DNA of 64,000 bases, taken from contig NZ_BBRG01000001.1 in the NCBI RefSeq assembly GCF_000975155.1, positions 124,001 through 188,000 on the forward strand, read 5' to 3'. Both the position numbers and the translations under genes were made by a program. A model generated the notes under the pieces. The model was given only the letters and a program-made list of their open reading frames with translations, was not told the origin of the DNA and did not search any database. The DNA comes from Demequina globuliformis. GTDB lineage: Bacteria > Actinomycetota > Actinomycetes > Actinomycetales > Demequinaceae. Shown here piece by piece: positions 44,722 to 53,778 of this stretch. Position 1 is the first letter of the stretch; the number at the start of each line of letters is the position of its first letter.

Positions 44722-45183
44722 TTAGTCAAGTCGCTTGAGTTCCACCACGATGCGGGCCTTGTCCACCTGCGCCAGGCTCACCTCGCGCGTGGTGCCGTCA
44801 ATGTCGAGTTCCAGGGTGTCGCCGGTGACGTCGACGAGACGTCCGGTCACGGTCTCCCCCGCCACCGCGAGCTCGACCACGCGCGTGCGGGCACGCATGA
44901 AGTGGCGGCGCTCGGTGAGCGGACGATCCGTTCCGGGGGTGGAGACCTCCAGCACGTAGGGAGTCGACGGCACGTCCGCCTCATCGAGAGCAGCCCCAAT
45001 GGCGCGCGATGCGGCCGCGACCGCATCGAGGTCCGCGCTGCCGGTGCTGTCCTCGGGGAGGTCGACGGTGACGACGACTTTGGTGCGCTTACCTGCGGGT
45101 GAGACGCGAACCTCGTCGAGAACGAGGCCTGCTTCCTGAGCGGCCGGCCCTGCGAGGTCGGCAATGCGGCTGTCGATGTCCAT
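44722..45183 (-). CDS. rimP: Ribosome maturation factor RimP
   Basis: RimP helps assemble the 30S subunit. The 153-residue protein has the two-domain pattern with GLVLDEVRVSPAGKRTKVVVTVD (in outline) and the conserved YVLEVSTPGTDRPL. The ATG at 45181-45183 was preferred to an upstream in-frame start because GAGGAGG lies about 10 nt before it. It heads the rimP-nusA-rnpM-infB-rbfA-truB-ribF operon and is divergent from a lipoprotein gene. Confidence 0.95.
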   Translation of the reverse strand: MDIDSRIADLAGPAAQEAGLVLDEVRVSPAGKRTKVVVTVDLPEDSTGSADLDAVAAASRAIGAALDEADVPSTPYVLEVSTPGTDRPLTERRHFMRARTRVVELAVAGETVTGRLVDVTGDTLELDIDGTTREVSLAQVDKARIVVELKRLD

Positions 45184-45276
45184 GGGCCATTCGCCTCCTC
45201 GCGTGCTGCGCACACGCTTCCGTTGCTGAAGTTCGTCTGCGCCATTCTACCGGCGACACGTGGAATCATGGCCGCC

Positions 45277-46260
45277 ATGACACTGTCCGCACTCGCTTGG
45301 CGCTCAACCGCCGCTGGATCCCTCGTTTTGGCGCTCGCCGGGTGCTCCTGGCGTATGGAAACGCCGGCACCCGACTGGCCCTCGCCCGACGAGGTCACCC
45401 TCATGCGCGACGCCGCAGCGCAACGCGAGCAAGACGTGATTGACGCCGCAGCGGGCGCGACCGCGTCGACGACGCACGACGCTCTGGTGCTCGCCGACCT
45501 GGAGGCCGACGCCGCACCCGAGCGTCTCGAGGCCTTCGGCGGACTCTACGTCGCGTACCCGAGCGCGAGCCCATCGCCAAGTGCGCAGGAGGACAGCGTC
45601 GGCGGCCTGCAGGAGACCGTCATCGATGCCCAAGACGGCCACTTTGCTGATGCGCTCACCGCGACGGACCCCGACCTCGCCGTCCTGACGGCCTCGGCCG
45701 GCCTCTCGCACGCGCTGAGCCTGTGGTACTCCACCTGGGTCGCGGGCGTCGTTGAGGGCGACGAGGCCGCCGCGTCGGCTGAACGGGTCTTTGAGTCGTC
45801 GGCTCTCGCGGGCGAGACGCTCGTGCCGGAGGGCACCGCGGTGGATGCGGCCACGGTCGCCGAGCTAGTGCGGTCTCACGACGAGGCCGGCTATCTGTAC
45901 GAGGTCCTGGCCGCGCGCGCGGCTGACAGCGAACGTGACCAGTGGCTTGCACGCAGAGACCTGCAACGCGATCGCGCATCCGCACTCGTGGCACTCCCCG
46001 GCATCGAGGACGTGCGCGAGGCTACCTACGTCACGCCCACACGCGAACTACCGGATGCGGCCTCCCGCGTCGTGGCGGCGCAAACGGAAGAGCTCAGCAT
46101 CGCTGAGACCTACATGTCTCTCGTCCCCGGTGCGGACCCCGAGGATCTCGCCTGGCTCCTCACCGCCGCCTACGATGCCTACGCGCAGGCTGCGGCCTAT
46201 GGCGACGCCACGGTCCAAGCCTCCGTGCCCCCACTACCTGGCGTGGCGAGCGCGCCGTAA
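45277..46260 (+). CDS. DUF4439 ferritin-like lipoprotein
   Basis: A 327-residue predicted lipoprotein. The signal ends at the lipobox LAGC with Cys23. The C-terminal 130 residues are all-helical and fit the DUF4439 ferritin-like domain, with the helix AQTEELSIAETYMSLVPGA. No clear set of iron ligands can be picked by eye. In several actinobacteria this gene is divergent from rimP, as here. An ATG nine nt upstream (45268) is an alternative start. Function unknown. Confidence 0.8.
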   Translation: MTLSALAWRSTAAGSLVLALAGCSWRMETPAPDWPSPDEVTLMRDAAAQREQDVIDAAAGATASTTHDALVLADLEADAAPERLEAFGGLYVAYPSASPSPSAQEDSVGGLQETVIDAQDGHFADALTATDPDLAVLTASAGLSHALSLWYSTWVAGVVEGDEAAASAERVFESSALAGETLVPEGTAVDAATVAELVRSHDEAGYLYEVLAARAADSERDQWLARRDLQRDRASALVALPGIEDVREATYVTPTRELPDAASRVVAAQTEELSIAETYMSLVPGADPEDLAWLLTAAYDAYAQAAAYGDATVQASVPPLPGVASAP

Positions 46261-46264
46261 GAGC

Positions 46265-46330
46265 GTCCGCACGCGCTTCACGACCATGAGCGCGCGCGGA
46301 CCTGCGAGGCGCTCGCTGCGCGCCTCGCAG
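46265..46330. terminator. Two adjacent hairpins between convergent genes
   Basis: The first hairpin (46265-46301) pairs GTCCGC with GCGGAC around an inner CGCGC/GCGCG. The second (46302-46330) is a perfect 11-bp stem, CTGCGAGGCGC with GCGCCTCGCAG, and a 7-nt loop. They separate the DUF4439 gene from the end of proS and could stop transcription in both directions, although T tracts are lacking. Confidence 0.6.
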
Positions 46331-46335
46331 CGCCC

Positions 46336-48138
46336 CTACCCCTCGAGCGCGGCGGCGACGCGGCGGGCAACCTCTGCCCCGGCATCGGTCACCGGAATGT
46401 TCTCCGACTCGCCCGTGGCGCGCGTCTTGAGCTCCACGAGCCCCTCAGCGAGACCGCGGCCCGCAACAAGAATGAACGGCGCACCGATCAGTTCTGCGTC
46501 CTTGAACTTCACACCCGGCGAGACCTTGGGCCGGTCGTCGTACAGGACCTCAACCCCTGCCGACTCGAGGCCCTCTGCCAGGCCAAGCGCGGCATCGAAG
46601 ACGTCCTGATCTTTGCCGGTCGCAACCACGTGTACCTGGACAGGCGCCACGTGCGCAGGCCACGTCAGGCCCAGCTCGTCGTGGTTGAGCTCGGCGAGCA
46701 GCGCGAGCACGCGCGTCACACCAATTCCGTAGGAGCCCATGGTGACCACCTGCTGCTTGCCGTTCACATCCAGCACCTTGAGGTCGAGGGCCTCGGCGTA
46801 TTTGCGTCCCAGCTGGAAGATGTGACCGATCTCCACCCCGCGAGCAAGTTCAAGCGGTCCCGAGCCGTCGGGCGCCGGGTCTCCCGCACGAACCTCGGCG
46901 GCCTCGATGGTGCCGTCGCCGACGAAGTCGCGGCCGGCTACCAGGTCAAACACGTGCTTGCCGTGCTCGTTGGCACCGGTGATCCAGCGGGTGCCAGGAA
47001 CGATGCGCGGGTCAAGCATGTAAGGAATGGTCGCGTCATCCTCGGAGAGGAACTCGACCCCCTCAGGCCGGGCCTGCGGCCCGAGGACACCAGGGCCGAT
47101 GTACCCCTTCACCAGTTCTGGGTGGGCCTTGAGGTCGTCATCCGTGGCCGGCTCGACGGTGGCGGGCGCGAGCGCCGCCTCCAGGCGGGTGAGGTCGACG
47201 TCGCGGTCGCCTGGCACGCCTACGACGAGCACACCTCGCTCGCCGGCAGGGTTCGTCGCCGCGATCACGACGTTTTTGAGCGTGTCAGCGGCGGTCCACT
47301 CGCGGTCGGCGCGCGGATAGCGCGCATTTGCGGCCGCGACGAGTGTGTCGATCGTGGGGGTGTCGGGGGTGTCCTCGACGTGCGCGGCCGGGGCGTCATC
47401 AAACGGCACGGCGTCCGGCACGGGCGTCGTGACGGCCTCGACGTTCGCCGCGTAACCCCCGGGCGAACGAACATAGGTGTCCTCGCCGATCGCCGTTGGG
47501 GCCAGGAACTCTTCCGAACGGGAGCCGCCCATGGCGCCCGAAGTCGCGGCCACAATCACGTACTCGAGGCCAAGGCGGTCAAAGATGCGGATGTACGCCT
47601 CGCGCTGCGTCTCGTAGGAAGCCTCAAGGCCCGCGTCGTCGATGTCGAACGAATACGCGTCCTTCATGATGAACTCGCGGCCGCGCAGCAGGCCCGCGCG
47701 GGGGCGTGCCTCATCGCGGTACTTCGTCTGGATCTGGAACAAGGACAGCGGAAGGTCCTTGTAGGACGAGTAGAGATCCTTCACCAACAGGGTGAACATC
47801 TCCTCATGCGTGGGTGCCAGGAGCATGTCGGTGCCCTTGCGGTCCGCGAGCCGGAACAGATTGGGACCGTACTCCTCCCACCTGCCAGTGGCCTCGTAGG
47901 GTTCGCGCGGCAACAGTGCCGGGAAGTGCACTTCTTGACTCCCGGAGCGCTCCATCTCCTCGCGCACCACGGCCTCCACCTTGGCGAGTACCCGCAGGCC
48001 GAGTGGCAGCCACGAGTAGATGCCGGGAGCGGCCCTGCGGATGTACCCCGCGCGCAGCAGCAATTTGTGCGAGGCGACCTCTGCCTCAGAGGGGTCTTCA
48101 CGAAGGGTGCGGAGAAAGAGCGTGGACATGCGCAACAT
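46336..48138 (-). CDS. proS: Prolyl-tRNA synthetase, bacterial type
   Basis: Class II aminoacyl-tRNA synthetase of 600 residues. The N-terminal [13 protein letters not shown] segment, motif 2 ([18 protein letters not shown] in outline), a large insertion domain of about 180 residues that edits mischarged Ala-tRNA, and motif 3 ([11 protein letters not shown]) are present. The start ATG at 48136-48138 has TAGCAT 7 nt upstream and GGGAG between. It is convergent with the DUF4439 gene. Confidence 0.97.
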   Translation of the reverse strand: MLRMSTLFLRTLREDPSEAEVASHKLLLRAGYIRRAAPGIYSWLPLGLRVLAKVEAVVREEMERSGSQEVHFPALLPREPYEATGRWEEYGPNLFRLADRKGTDMLLAPTHEEMFTLLVKDLYSSYKDLPLSLFQIQTKYRDEARPRAGLLRGREFIMKDAYSFDIDDAGLEASYETQREAYIRIFDRLGLEYVIVAATSGAMGGSRSEEFLAPTAIGEDTYVRSPGGYAANVEAVTTPVPDAVPFDDAPAAHVEDTPDTPTIDTLVAAANARYPRADREWTAADTLKNVVIAATNPAGERGVLVVGVPGDRDVDLTRLEAALAPATVEPATDDDLKAHPELVKGYIGPGVLGPQARPEGVEFLSEDDATIPYMLDPRIVPGTRWITGANEHGKHVFDLVAGRDFVGDGTIEAAEVRAGDPAPDGSGPLELARGVEIGHIFQLGRKYAEALDLKVLDVNGKQQVVTMGSYGIGVTRVLALLAELNHDELGLTWPAHVAPVQVHVVATGKDQDVFDAALGLAEGLESAGVEVLYDDRPKVSPGVKFKDAELIGAPFILVAGRGLAEGLVELKTRATGESENIPVTDAGAEVARRVAAALEG

Positions 48139-48145
48139 GGCTCCC

Positions 48146-48151
48146 ATGCTA
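48146..48151 (-). promoter_or_regulatory. Candidate -10 element of proS, leaderless layout
   Basis: Minus-strand TAGCAT ends 7 nt before the ATG at 48138. The spacer GGGAGCC could also act as a ribosome site, so a leadered transcript is possible. Confidence 0.42.
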
Positions 48152-48187
48152 GTGCGCACCGCTACCCCACCGTTCCCACCAAAGCGA

Positions 48188-48226
48188 AAGCGCGGCCCCT
48201 CCCCTGGTCGGGAAGGGGCCGCGCTT
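48188..48226 (-). terminator. Strong rho-independent terminator of the secreted repeat protein gene
   Basis: A perfect 13-bp stem (AAGCGCGGCCCCT / AGGGGCCGCGCTT) encloses a 13-nt loop that itself contains CCC/GGG. It starts 24 bp after the stop of the gene at 48250 and on the minus strand is followed by TCGCTTTGG. Confidence 0.82.
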
Positions 48227-48249
48227 GTCCTGGGAGCGCCCGCCGGGTG

Positions 48250-50166
48250 TTAACCGGTGAAGGTCGCCGTCAGAGCAGGAGCGGCGGGGTCAACGATGAC
48301 GCCGTTGACTTCACCGTCAGCATCGCCAGCGCCACCGTCGGTCACGACGAACTCGACCGTGGTGCCGGAGAAGGTGGCGGGGTACTCCACCCAGCCGTCT
48401 CCCAGGTGCTTGTACAGCGAGTTGACGGGGCTCGGCAGGTCGATCGTGATGGTCGCCGACGACCCCTCCTGCACCGCCAGCGTCACGCCGAACGCGCCGA
48501 ACGGCATCGACACATTCGCCGGGATGGCACCCAGATCGCTCGGGTTAGCCGTGAAGGTGGTCTCGGCGACCAGCGCGCGGGCGTCCGGTGCCTTGATGCC
48601 GGACACCGTGACCGTGGCCTCCGTGTCGCCATCGAACACCACGGTCTCGCGCACGGTCGTGCCCTGCGTGGCGTCGCCATCGGTCGAGCCGCCCGTGCCA
48701 CCGTCAGTCGAGCCGTCCGTCCCGCCGTCGGTGTCGCCACCATCGGTCGAGCCGTCCGTGCCACCGTCAGTCGAGCCGTCCGTCCCGCCGTCGGTGTCGC
48801 CACCATCGGTCGAGCCGTCGTCACATGCGTTGCTGGGGCGCTCGGCGTTGAGCAACACGTTGTCGATCGGAAGGCCGTCGTACGAGTTGTTGACGAGCCA
48901 TCCGTAGCGGTTACCGCCAGCGGAGGCGACGGCACGATCGGTGCCGTCCATGACCCATGAGCCGAGCTCGACACCTGCTGCGTCAAGGACTGCAAGCGTC
49001 GGAACAACGGCGCCGTCGACCGCGGCGAAGGTGTGCTGGAACGTGTACCAGCCCGACTCGGAGATGGTGATGGGCGAGTCGCCGTAGCTCGCGAAGTAGT
49101 TGTCGTCGGCGTTGGTGTTGGCACCGTGCCCTGTGCCCACGGTCCAGTTGCCAGCGCCGTCTGCGCCCGCGTGGAAGACGAAGTCCTGGTCGTGGATACC
49201 GTCGGGGCCATTCAGCGCGTGCGACCAGGAAAACTGGCCCTCTGGCGCTTCCGCATCGAGGTAGACGTCCGCTGACGCGAAGTAGCCAGCGTCGGGGAAC
49301 GCATCCGAATAGCCGGCGTACCTGGTCACGACGAAGCCGTCGGTGCCGTGCGTGCCGTAGTTCGTCACGGGGGCCTCAGCGTAGAAGCACCCGGCAGCAG
49401 GGGCCACGCCCGCGTCGGAGGCCGCAATCGTCACGCCCACCAGGCCGCCTTCGGCCGAGTCGGCGTCCGTTGCCTGCTCGAAGCCAATCAGCGCGCTGGG
49501 CAGCTGGGGGCCGCCAGGCACGGATGCCGAGTCCGAGAAGCGGTACTCAGTGCAGCCCGCGGTCACGGAACTCACCACGCCGGAGCCGACTGAGGTGGAG
49601 CCCAACGAGAAGCCAACGCCGATCACATCTGCCTCGGGGTACTCGGCCGCGAAGTCCTCGAGAGTGAACAGGCGCCAGTTATCGGCCTTGTTGTCCTTGG
49701 TGCTCCACCAGTTGCCTTCGCCGTACACGCCGGGCTCGTACACGAGCGTGCCAGACCACTGCACCGAGGAGTCCTCGGCGTACGCGAGGTTGAGGCTGAT
49801 GTCGTGCGTGCCGGACGTGCGCTCGTAGTCGAAGTCCGTCAGCCCAGCATCTGCCACATCGAAGCGCTCGATGCCGTAGTTCATGTACGCGACCTTGCCC
49901 GTGGAGTCGATCGCGAGCCCATCAGCGGTGAACTCCACCGTCGAGCCGTTGGACAGGGTCCACTCGTCGAACGAGCTGTCAGTGTTGAGCTCGGTCAGGT
50001 ACTCAACCTGGGGGGACGCGCAGCTGGCGCCGCCGGTGGCGTCAGCAGGAACAGCAAGCGCGGCGGTCGCCGTGACACCGCCCGCTGTCAGCCCCAGAGC
50101 GAGCGCGGCGGCACTGGTGCCCGCGATCGCTGCACGCGGTCCGCGCGCACGGAAAAGTGAAAGCAT
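48250..50166 (-). CDS. Secreted multi-domain surface protein with TDGG repeats
   Basis: A 638-residue exported protein with a Sec signal (about 1-44, Ala-rich core then ADATGGA). Two beta-rich, lectin-like regions follow (about 55-205 and 245-440), then an acidic Asp/Gly/Thr/Ser repeat linker (about 447-497) and a C-terminal domain that ends TDGGAGDADGEVNGVIVDP, a pattern I associate with choice-of-anchor U domains. No LPXTG motif, membrane helix or other sorting signal follows, so it is probably released or held non-covalently. A terminator follows and a palindrome precedes it. Binding target unknown. Confidence 0.82.
   Translation of the reverse strand: MLSLFRARGPRAAIAGTSAAALALGLTAGGVTATAALAVPADATGGASCASPQVEYLTELNTDSSFDEWTLSNGSTVEFTADGLAIDSTGKVAYMNYGIERFDVADAGLTDFDYERTSGTHDISLNLAYAEDSSVQWSGTLVYEPGVYGEGNWWSTKDNKADNWRLFTLEDFAAEYPEADVIGVGFSLGSTSVGSGVVSSVTAGCTEYRFSDSASVPGGPQLPSALIGFEQATDADSAEGGLVGVTIAASDAGVAPAAGCFYAEAPVTNYGTHGTDGFVVTRYAGYSDAFPDAGYFASADVYLDAEAPEGQFSWSHALNGPDGIHDQDFVFHAGADGAGNWTVGTGHGANTNADDNYFASYGDSPITISESGWYTFQHTFAAVDGAVVPTLAVLDAAGVELGSWVMDGTDRAVASAGGNRYGWLVNNSYDGLPIDNVLLNAERPSNACDDGSTDGGDTDGGTDGSTDGGTDGSTDGGDTDGGTDGSTDGGTGGSTDGDATQGTTVRETVVFDGDTEATVTVSGIKAPDARALVAETTFTANPSDLGAIPANVSMPFGAFGVTLAVQEGSSATITIDLPSPVNSLYKHLGDGWVEYPATFSGTTVEFVVTDGGAGDADGEVNGVIVDPAAPALTATFTG
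48676..48825 (-). repeat. 63-bp coding tandem repeat in the secreted protein gene
   Basis: A 63-bp unit (21 residues, built from TDGG, TDGS and GDTDGG pieces) is repeated about 2.3 times; matching starts are at 48698 and 48761. The nucleotide identity between copies is very high, which suggests recent duplication and possible length variation between strains. Confidence 0.85.
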
Positions 50167-50230
50167 ATGAAGTCCCCCTCGTGGGAATCAGGGTTCGCAC
50201 AGGTGCGCGAACGACTCTCTGTCGGGGGAA

Positions 50231-50250
50231 CGTTATCGAACTAGATAACG
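50231..50250. promoter_or_regulatory. Palindrome upstream of the secreted protein gene
   Basis: CGTTATCGAACTAGATAACG has 7-bp perfect arms (CGTTATC / GATAACG) around a 6-nt centre. It lies 65 bp upstream of the start of the secreted protein gene, in the 152-bp gap after the acetyltransferase gene. It is AT-richer than its surroundings and not followed by T residues, so an operator is more likely than a terminator. The cognate regulator is unknown. Confidence 0.5.
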
Positions 50251-50318
50251 ACGCACCATCCACCGTGGCGGATTCCACACCCGGCCGCAAAGCGGACATT
50301 CAGGGCGAACGTGACGGG

Positions 50319-51242
50319 TCAGAACATCACGGTCGCGAAGGCGCCAGCGCGCACCATCCCCACCGCGTCATAGGCCGCCAATGCAGGGGCGTTGAAGTCG
50401 TTGACATACAGCGAGACAGTCGGGGCGTGCCGGCCTCGCACGGCATCGATCACGGCGACGAGCCCCGCACGAGCGAGCCCGCGTCCGCGCGCGGACGGGT
50501 GGACCCACACTCCTTGCAACTGGGCGACTCCCCCGCCTAGCGCGCCCACCTCAGCCTTAAACACGACTTGCCTGCGTCCGTCGATCTCGCCGTATTGCAG
50601 GTAGGCACGCCCGCCGCGCACCAAGTAGCGCAGCCGCTCCTCATAGGCGGCACGCCCGTGGCGCATGGGGTCGTACCCGACCTCGCCGATGAACATATGC
50701 ACGCACGCCGGGAGAAGCAGGTCGTAGTCGGCCTCGGTTGCCGGCCGCACCGCATCGAGGCGGAGGTCATCGGTGGCGAGGGCGGCCACCGTGCGAGCCG
50801 GACCCTGGATTGACATCGACACCTGATGGGGCCGCACCTCGCGCGCGGGCGCCCACCACGGCTCGACCCGGCCCCACAGGTCCAAGGTGATGTCGGCGGC
50901 ACCGACGAGCGCGGCTGGCCGGGACATGCGCCCGATGAGCCCCGCTGCAAGGTCGGCACGCACGCCATCCTCGGCGTCCTCGTCCGCGGCTCGCGGCAGG
51001 ACGACGGTGAGGTTGGCACCGCCCCACACCAAGCCAATCAGTTCCCGTGACCACCCGGCACGCTTGCGCACAGCCCACAGACCTGCAGGCACCACGCCAG
51101 AGGCCAGTGCCACCTCGACGTGCATGGCAGGAACGACGTTCATGACAGGGTCCGCCGCACACATCGCGGCCAACTCCTCGAGGTCACGACGCTGCGCCGG
51201 CGCCAGCGAATGCTGAGCGCGCCGGAGCAGCGAGTCGGTCAT
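50319..51242 (-). CDS. GNAT acetyltransferase with DUF4081 domain
   Basis: A 307-residue protein with an N-terminal DUF4081 region (about 1-150) and a C-terminal GNAT domain with [20 protein letters not shown] (in outline, LQGVWVHP then [10 protein letters not shown]) and [16 protein letters not shown]. Its start overlaps the ispG stop by 4 bp, so translation is coupled. Actinobacterial relatives occupy this same site after ispG. The substrate is unknown. Confidence 0.9.
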   Translation of the reverse strand: MTDSLLRRAQHSLAPAQRRDLEELAAMCAADPVMNVVPAMHVEVALASGVVPAGLWAVRKRAGWSRELIGLVWGGANLTVVLPRAADEDAEDGVRADLAAGLIGRMSRPAALVGAADITLDLWGRVEPWWAPAREVRPHQVSMSIQGPARTVAALATDDLRLDAVRPATEADYDLLLPACVHMFIGEVGYDPMRHGRAAYEERLRYLVRGGRAYLQYGEIDGRRQVVFKAEVGALGGGVAQLQGVWVHPSARGRGLARAGLVAVIDAVRGRHAPTVSLYVNDFNAPALAAYDAVGMVRAGAFATVMF

Positions 51243-52393
51243 GACGTAGCGACCACCTCGGGCGAGGCGCCCTCCTGCGGCTCCATGGTCTCGGCGATGC
51301 GCATGGCCTCTTCGATGAGAGTCTCGACAATCATCGCCTCCGGCACGGTCTTGATGACCTCGCCCTTAACGAAAATCTGGCCCTTGCCGTTGCCCGAGGC
51401 AACACCGAGGTCTGCCTCCCGCGCCTCGCCAGGTCCGTTCACGACGCAACCCATGACGGCGACGCGCAGGGGCACCTCCATGCCTTCCAGGCCGGCGGTC
51501 ACCTTCTCTGCGAGCTCGTACACGTCGACTTGGGCGCGACCGCACGAGGGGCACGAAACGATCTCGAGCTTGCGCTCTTTGAGGTTGAGCGACTGCAGGA
51601 TCTGAATGCCAACCTTGACTTCCTCAACGGGCGGCGCGGACAGCGACACACGGATGGTGTCACCGATCCCTTGGCTCAGCAATGCCCCGAAGGCCGTGGC
51701 GGACTTGATGGTGCCCTGGAACGCGGGCCCGGCCTCCGTCACGCCGAGGTGGAGCGGCCAGTCACCGCGCTCGGAGAGCATCTCGTATGCCTTCACCATC
51801 ACGACGGGGTCGTTGTGCTTGACCGAAATCTTGAAGTCGTGGAAGTCGTGTTCCTCGAACAGGCTCGCCTCCCACACGGCGGACTCGACCAGCGCCTCTG
51901 GGGTGGGCTTGCCGTACTTCTCGAGCAGGCGCTTGTCGAGTGAACCGGCATTGACACCAATGCGCAGTGAGGTGCCGTGGTCCTTGGCGGCCTGGGCGAT
52001 CTCCTTCACCTGGTCATCGAATTTCTTGATGTTGCCCGGGTTCACGCGCACTGCAGCACAGCCGGCCTCGATCGCGGCAAAGACGTACTTGGGCTGGAAG
52101 TGGATGTCTGCGATGACGGGGATCTGAGACTTCTTCGCGATCGCTGGCAACGCATCTGCGTCGTCCTGAGTCGGGCAGGCCACGCGCACAATGTCACAAC
52201 CGGCGGCCGTCAACTCGGCGATCTGCTGCAAAGTCGCGTTGATGTCATGCGTCTTGGTCGTCGTCATCGACTGCACGCTCACGGGCGCGTCACCGCCGAC
52301 GTACACATTTCCCACCTTGATCTTGCGCGTCTTGCGGCGCGGCGCGAGCGTGGGGGCGGGCATGGCCGGCATTCCGAGTCCGATAGCAGTCAC
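51239..52393 (-). CDS. ispG: 4-hydroxy-3-methylbut-2-enyl diphosphate synthase
   Basis: IspG (GcpE) performs the next-to-last step of the MEP isoprenoid route with a 4Fe-4S cluster. The 384-residue protein has the cluster cysteines in [10 protein letters not shown] and [10 protein letters not shown], and the N-terminal TIM barrel with [11 protein letters not shown]. It starts with GTG. dxr, another MEP gene, lies two genes upstream. Confidence 0.97.
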   Translation of the reverse strand: MTAIGLGMPAMPAPTLAPRRKTRKIKVGNVYVGGDAPVSVQSMTTTKTHDINATLQQIAELTAAGCDIVRVACPTQDDADALPAIAKKSQIPVIADIHFQPKYVFAAIEAGCAAVRVNPGNIKKFDDQVKEIAQAAKDHGTSLRIGVNAGSLDKRLLEKYGKPTPEALVESAVWEASLFEEHDFHDFKISVKHNDPVVMVKAYEMLSERGDWPLHLGVTEAGPAFQGTIKSATAFGALLSQGIGDTIRVSLSAPPVEEVKVGIQILQSLNLKERKLEIVSCPSCGRAQVDVYELAEKVTAGLEGMEVPLRVAVMGCVVNGPGEAREADLGVASGNGKGQIFVKGEVIKTVPEAMIVETLIEEAMRIAETMEPQEGASPEVVATS

Positions 52394-52399
52394 AGGTCC

Positions 52400-52405
52400 A
52401 TTATC
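52400..52405 (-). promoter_or_regulatory. Possible -10 element of ispG
   Basis: Minus-strand GATAAT ends 6 nt before the GTG of ispG at 52393. AAGGAG also overlaps the same region, so either an internal promoter or a plain ribosome site can explain it. Confidence 0.3.
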
Positions 52406-52430
52406 TCCTTACAAGCAGTACGGACGCGCA

Positions 52431-53741
52431 TCACGTCACCGTGACGGGCGCCACGATGTCGGCATAGATCAGGATGACGCCCATGACGAGCAACACCCCA
52501 AACATGCCGTACGCGAGCGGCATCATGCGGGCCACGTCGACAGGCGCAGGCATGGATAGGCCGCGCACGCGAGCCCACCCGTTCTTGATCGCCTGCCACA
52601 ACGCGGATGCGATGTGGCCACCGTCGAGCGGAACCAGCGGGATCATGTTGAACGCAAAGAGCGCCAGATTCAATCCCCCAAGCAACATCAGCATGTCGCC
52701 AATGCGTTGGGTGAGCCCGTAGCCCTCCACATCTGCGGACGCAATCTCACCCGCCACCTGGCCCACGCCCACCACACCAATCACGGAGCTGGCGTCACGC
52801 TCTTCCAGCCCCAAGGCTGCACGCGCGGTGTGATAAATGTGCTCGGGCAGGTGAATGATCACGTCGAGCGTCTGGCCCAAGTAGTTCCACGCGAGCACCG
52901 TGCCCGCGGTGAGCGGTTGCTGCTGCACCTGGACGTCCGAGTACATGCCCATGTACCCCACGGTCTCCGTCACTGGCTCGTCGTCGTCCCCGGTGACTGG
53001 TTGCCCCAGGTCGTCGTAGACCACTCGCTCGCGCGGTTCAGGTGTCACGGACAAGGTGACCGGCGTGCCGGCGCGGTCGACCTCAACGGGGATGGTTTGC
53101 CCCGCAGACTCAGCAATGATCGAGGTCGCCTGATCCCAGTCCGCGACCTCGACGCCGTCGACGGTCGTGATGGTGTCCCCTGCCTGAAGCCCGGCGGCGG
53201 CCGCAGGTGACTCGGGATCCGTGGCGGTGCACTCGGTGGCGCCCGCGGCCGGCACACACGGCACCACCGCAGACACGGTCAGGGTCGACGTGGGCGCGCC
53301 AATGAAGGTCAGGGTCGCGGTGAACATCAGGATCGCGAGCGCCAAGTTCACGAGAGGACCGCCGGCCATCACGATCACCTTGCGCCACCAGGTCAGGTGG
53401 TAGAAGGCTCGCGAATCCTCGCCTTCGTGAATCTCCTCCACGGCCGCCTCACGCGCATCAGCGATGAGGCGCGACGCCCACCCAGTGCCGCGCACAGGCT
53501 TCACCCTGTCGGCTGGCGGGATCATGCCCACGAGCTTGACGTACCCGCCGAGCGGGATGGCCTTGAGCCCGTACTCGGTCTCCTTGCCACGGCGGGACCA
53601 CAGCGTGGGCCCGAACCCGACGAAGTACTCGCTCACTCGCACGCCAAACTTCTTGGCGGGCAGCATGTGCCCGACCTCGTGCAGCGCGATCGACACCAAA
53701 AGTCCGACCACGAGCACCACGACGCCGATGACGGTTGCCAT
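52431..53741 (-). CDS. rseP: Site-2 intramembrane metalloprotease, RseP/RIP family
   Basis: A 436-residue M50 protease that cleaves membrane proteins such as anti-sigma factors. The zinc motif HEVGH is at 21-25 in the first helix, one PDZ domain covers about 175-235 with AAGLQAGDTITTVDG, and the third-ligand motif NMIPLVPLDGGH is near residue 385. It sits between dxr and ispG, the standard actinobacterial order, with TAGGGT 6 nt before its ATG. Confidence 0.95.
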   Translation of the reverse strand: MATVIGVVVLVVGLLVSIALHEVGHMLPAKKFGVRVSEYFVGFGPTLWSRRGKETEYGLKAIPLGGYVKLVGMIPPADRVKPVRGTGWASRLIADAREAAVEEIHEGEDSRAFYHLTWWRKVIVMAGGPLVNLALAILMFTATLTFIGAPTSTLTVSAVVPCVPAAGATECTATDPESPAAAAGLQAGDTITTVDGVEVADWDQATSIIAESAGQTIPVEVDRAGTPVTLSVTPEPRERVVYDDLGQPVTGDDDEPVTETVGYMGMYSDVQVQQQPLTAGTVLAWNYLGQTLDVIIHLPEHIYHTARAALGLEERDASSVIGVVGVGQVAGEIASADVEGYGLTQRIGDMLMLLGGLNLALFAFNMIPLVPLDGGHIASALWQAIKNGWARVRGLSMPAPVDVARMMPLAYGMFGVLLVMGVILIYADIVAPVTVT

Positions 53742-53747
53742 TGTCCT

Positions 53748-53753
53748 ACCCTA
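53748..53753 (-). promoter_or_regulatory. Candidate -10 element of rseP
   Basis: Minus-strand TAGGGT ends 6 nt before the ATG at 53741. The spacer AGGACA is also a weak ribosome site. It would be an internal promoter within the long operon. Confidence 0.38.
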
Positions 53754-53778
53754 CGTTTCCGATTCTTGAGCGCTAGCG

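Noticed and set aside
48676-48825. Possible CRISPR-like repeat array
   Set aside because: The repeats are contiguous, without spacers, in frame with the coding sequence, and encode a TDGG linker.
46630-48960. Open frame of about 770 codons antisense to proS and running into the secreted protein gene
   Set aside because: It crosses two well-supported genes and a terminator, and its composition (Arg, His, Gly, Val) is that of a shadow frame.
50231-50250. Terminator of the acetyltransferase gene
   Set aside because: The stem is short and AT-rich, and no T tract follows on the minus strand; an operator is a better reading, although not proven.
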